Assembly: GCA_905215405.1 (NCBI GenBank)
Contig: CAJMQE010000039.1
Coordinates: 1 to 34,862, forward strand
From: an uncultured bacterium
GTDB lineage: Bacteria; Bacillota; Clostridia; Lachnospirales; Lachnospiraceae
Length of the DNA stretch: 34,862 nt
Reading direction: 5' to 3'
Made by a program: the position numbers and the translations under genes. Shown here piece by piece: positions 34,004-34,862 of the stretch; positions within the stretch are counted from its first letter, which is position 1; each line of letters starts with the position of its first letter. The notes under the pieces were generated by a model. That model saw only the letters and a list, made by a program, of their open reading frames with translations. It was not told the DNA's origin and ran no database searches.

Positions 34004-34675
34004 CTATTTTAAGATTGCCTTATATCCCAATCCTCGAATTGTCTTTATTTCAAACCCATTACATTCTGAAAATTTATCTCTTAACTTTGTGATATATACA
34101 TCCACAGCTCTCAGACTTGTTTCACTTTCCACGCCCCAAAATTCATCCATGAGCTGCGCCCTGGAAAATGTTTTATTAGGATAGGAAAGTAATTTGTAGA
34201 TAATATTAAATTCTCTCGTTGTTGTAGTAATTTCCACTCCATTATTCATTGCAGACATTGCATCTGCATCTAACACAAAATTACCGATCTTCAATTTTCG
34301 TTCCATTTCAATATTTGCTCTGCGAAGCAATGCTCTTACGCGTAATAGGAGTTCATCAAGAACCACTGGCTTTACCATATAATCGTCAATTCCTAATTGA
34401 AATCCTTTTTGTTTAGATGGAAGATCATCTTTTGCAGACATAAAAAGAATCGGAATTGTTTTATTCACTTTTCTTACCGTTTCTGCAAATTCAAAACCAT
34501 CTATACCAGGCATCATAATATCAGAAATAATAAGCTCAAATAAATTGTTATACATTACTTCATAAGCTTCATTTGCATTGAAGCAACCTTTTGCTGCAAA
34601 ACCACTACTATTTAAAAAGGAGCACACAACTTTATTTAAGCTCCTATCGTCTTCTAATACCAATATGTTAATCAT
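34004..34675 (-). CDS. OmpR/PhoB-family response regulator
   Basis: This 223-residue regulator has a receiver domain with acidic residues LEDD near position 9, the phospho-acceptor Asp52 in ISDIMMPG, and a KP motif near residue 101. It also has a C-terminal winged helix ending in VDVYITKLRDKF and IKTIRGLGYKAIL. The ATG at 34675 follows AGAGGTG; a GTG four codons upstream overlaps that site and is rejected. It begins the operon with the kinase and two membrane proteins. A possible extended -10 box (TGATATACT) lies about 30 bases upstream. Confidence 0.95.
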   Translation of the reverse strand: MINILVLEDDRSLNKVVCSFLNSSGFAAKGCFNANEAYEVMYNNLFELIISDIMMPGIDGFEFAETVRKVNKTIPILFMSAKDDLPSKQKGFQLGIDDYMVKPVVLDELLLRVRALLRRANIEMERKLKIGNFVLDADAMSAMNNGVEITTTTREFNIIYKLLSYPNKTFSRAQLMDEFWGVESETSLRAVDVYITKLRDKFSECNGFEIKTIRGLGYKAILK

Positions 34676-34703
34676 ACTTATCGTCACCTCTACATTTTTT
34701 GTC

Positions 34704-34709
34704 AGTATA
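34704..34709 (-). promoter_or_regulatory. possible extended -10 box of the two-component operon
   Basis: On the minus strand TGATATACT fits an extended -10. No clear -35 hexamer is present, which suits an activated or autoregulated promoter. Confidence 0.4.
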
Positions 34710-34824
34710 TCATACGTTTGTTTCAGATTTGTTTATATTATGACATTTTTTTATTTTCTTTCCATTTCCTTCTGCATCTGCAGAACAAAAAAGGATCCAG
34801 AGAATGTTCTCAATGGCATTAAGT

Positions 34825-34862
34825 TAAGAAAGTCTCACATCACAGAAAATGTGGTGTGGGAT
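34825..34862 (-). terminator. possible terminator of a gene beyond the right edge
   Basis: TCTCACATCACA and TGTGGTGTGGGA (34833-34844, 34850-34861) pair with wobbles around a five-base loop. The minus-strand tail CTTTCTTAACTT is only moderately T-rich. Confidence 0.4.

Overview
The window looks like chromosome from an anaerobic gut Firmicute, most likely Lachnospiraceae. This rests on moderate-to-low GC, strong AGGAGG ribosome-binding sites, a fused SecDF, a SCIFF peptide with its radical SAM maturase, and Clostridia-style proteins throughout. The genus is not determined; a pectin-using Lachnospira/Roseburia/Coprococcus-like host would fit. All recognised genes except one (a YitT-family gene) lie on the minus strand.

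Region 1 (1-5183): the end of a citrate lyase operon (citD-citE-citF, citF cut by the window edge), a divergent YitT-type membrane protein, a lone ABC half-exporter with a degenerate ATP site, and apt.

Region 2 (5184-16220): a broken version of the conserved Firmicute order secDF-recJ-apt. In transcription order it runs SCIFF precursor, SCIFF maturase, secDF, two methyl-accepting chemotaxis proteins, recJ, a sugar isomerase/epimerase-like TIM barrel, apt. The two chemotaxis genes and the TIM-barrel gene interrupt the usual order. Repeats lie at two of the junctions: a roughly 15-bp degenerate array near 12061-12229 and two copies of a structured element of about 203-213 bp at 6276-6703 that includes the recJ stop codon.

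Region 3 (16292-30324): a rhamnose/rhamnogalacturonan island. In transcription order it runs a two-domain RhaM-like protein (possible L-rhamnose mutarotase), GH28, rhaA, rhaD, an AraC-type regulator, GH105, rhaB, a sugar-binding lipoprotein and a GH106-like rhamnosidase. None of the glycosidases has a signal peptide, so imported oligosaccharides are probably cut in the cytoplasm. GH105 would remove unsaturated galacturonate, GH28 galacturonate and GH106 rhamnose. RhaA, RhaB and RhaD then take rhamnose to dihydroxyacetone phosphate and lactaldehyde. No permease genes accompany the binding protein. Short tandem repeats sit directly downstream of GH28 (34 bp, four copies) and rhaA (27-28 bp, three copies).

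Region 4 (30442-34862): two small conserved proteins of unknown function, and a two-component system (OmpR-type regulator plus short-loop histidine kinase) followed by two uncharacterised membrane proteins. No tRNA, rRNA, CRISPR array, transposase or phage gene was seen. The items most worth following up are the structured recJ repeat, the 34-bp repeats that carry a Shine-Dalgarno-ATG mini-ORF, and the duplicated RhaM-like protein.
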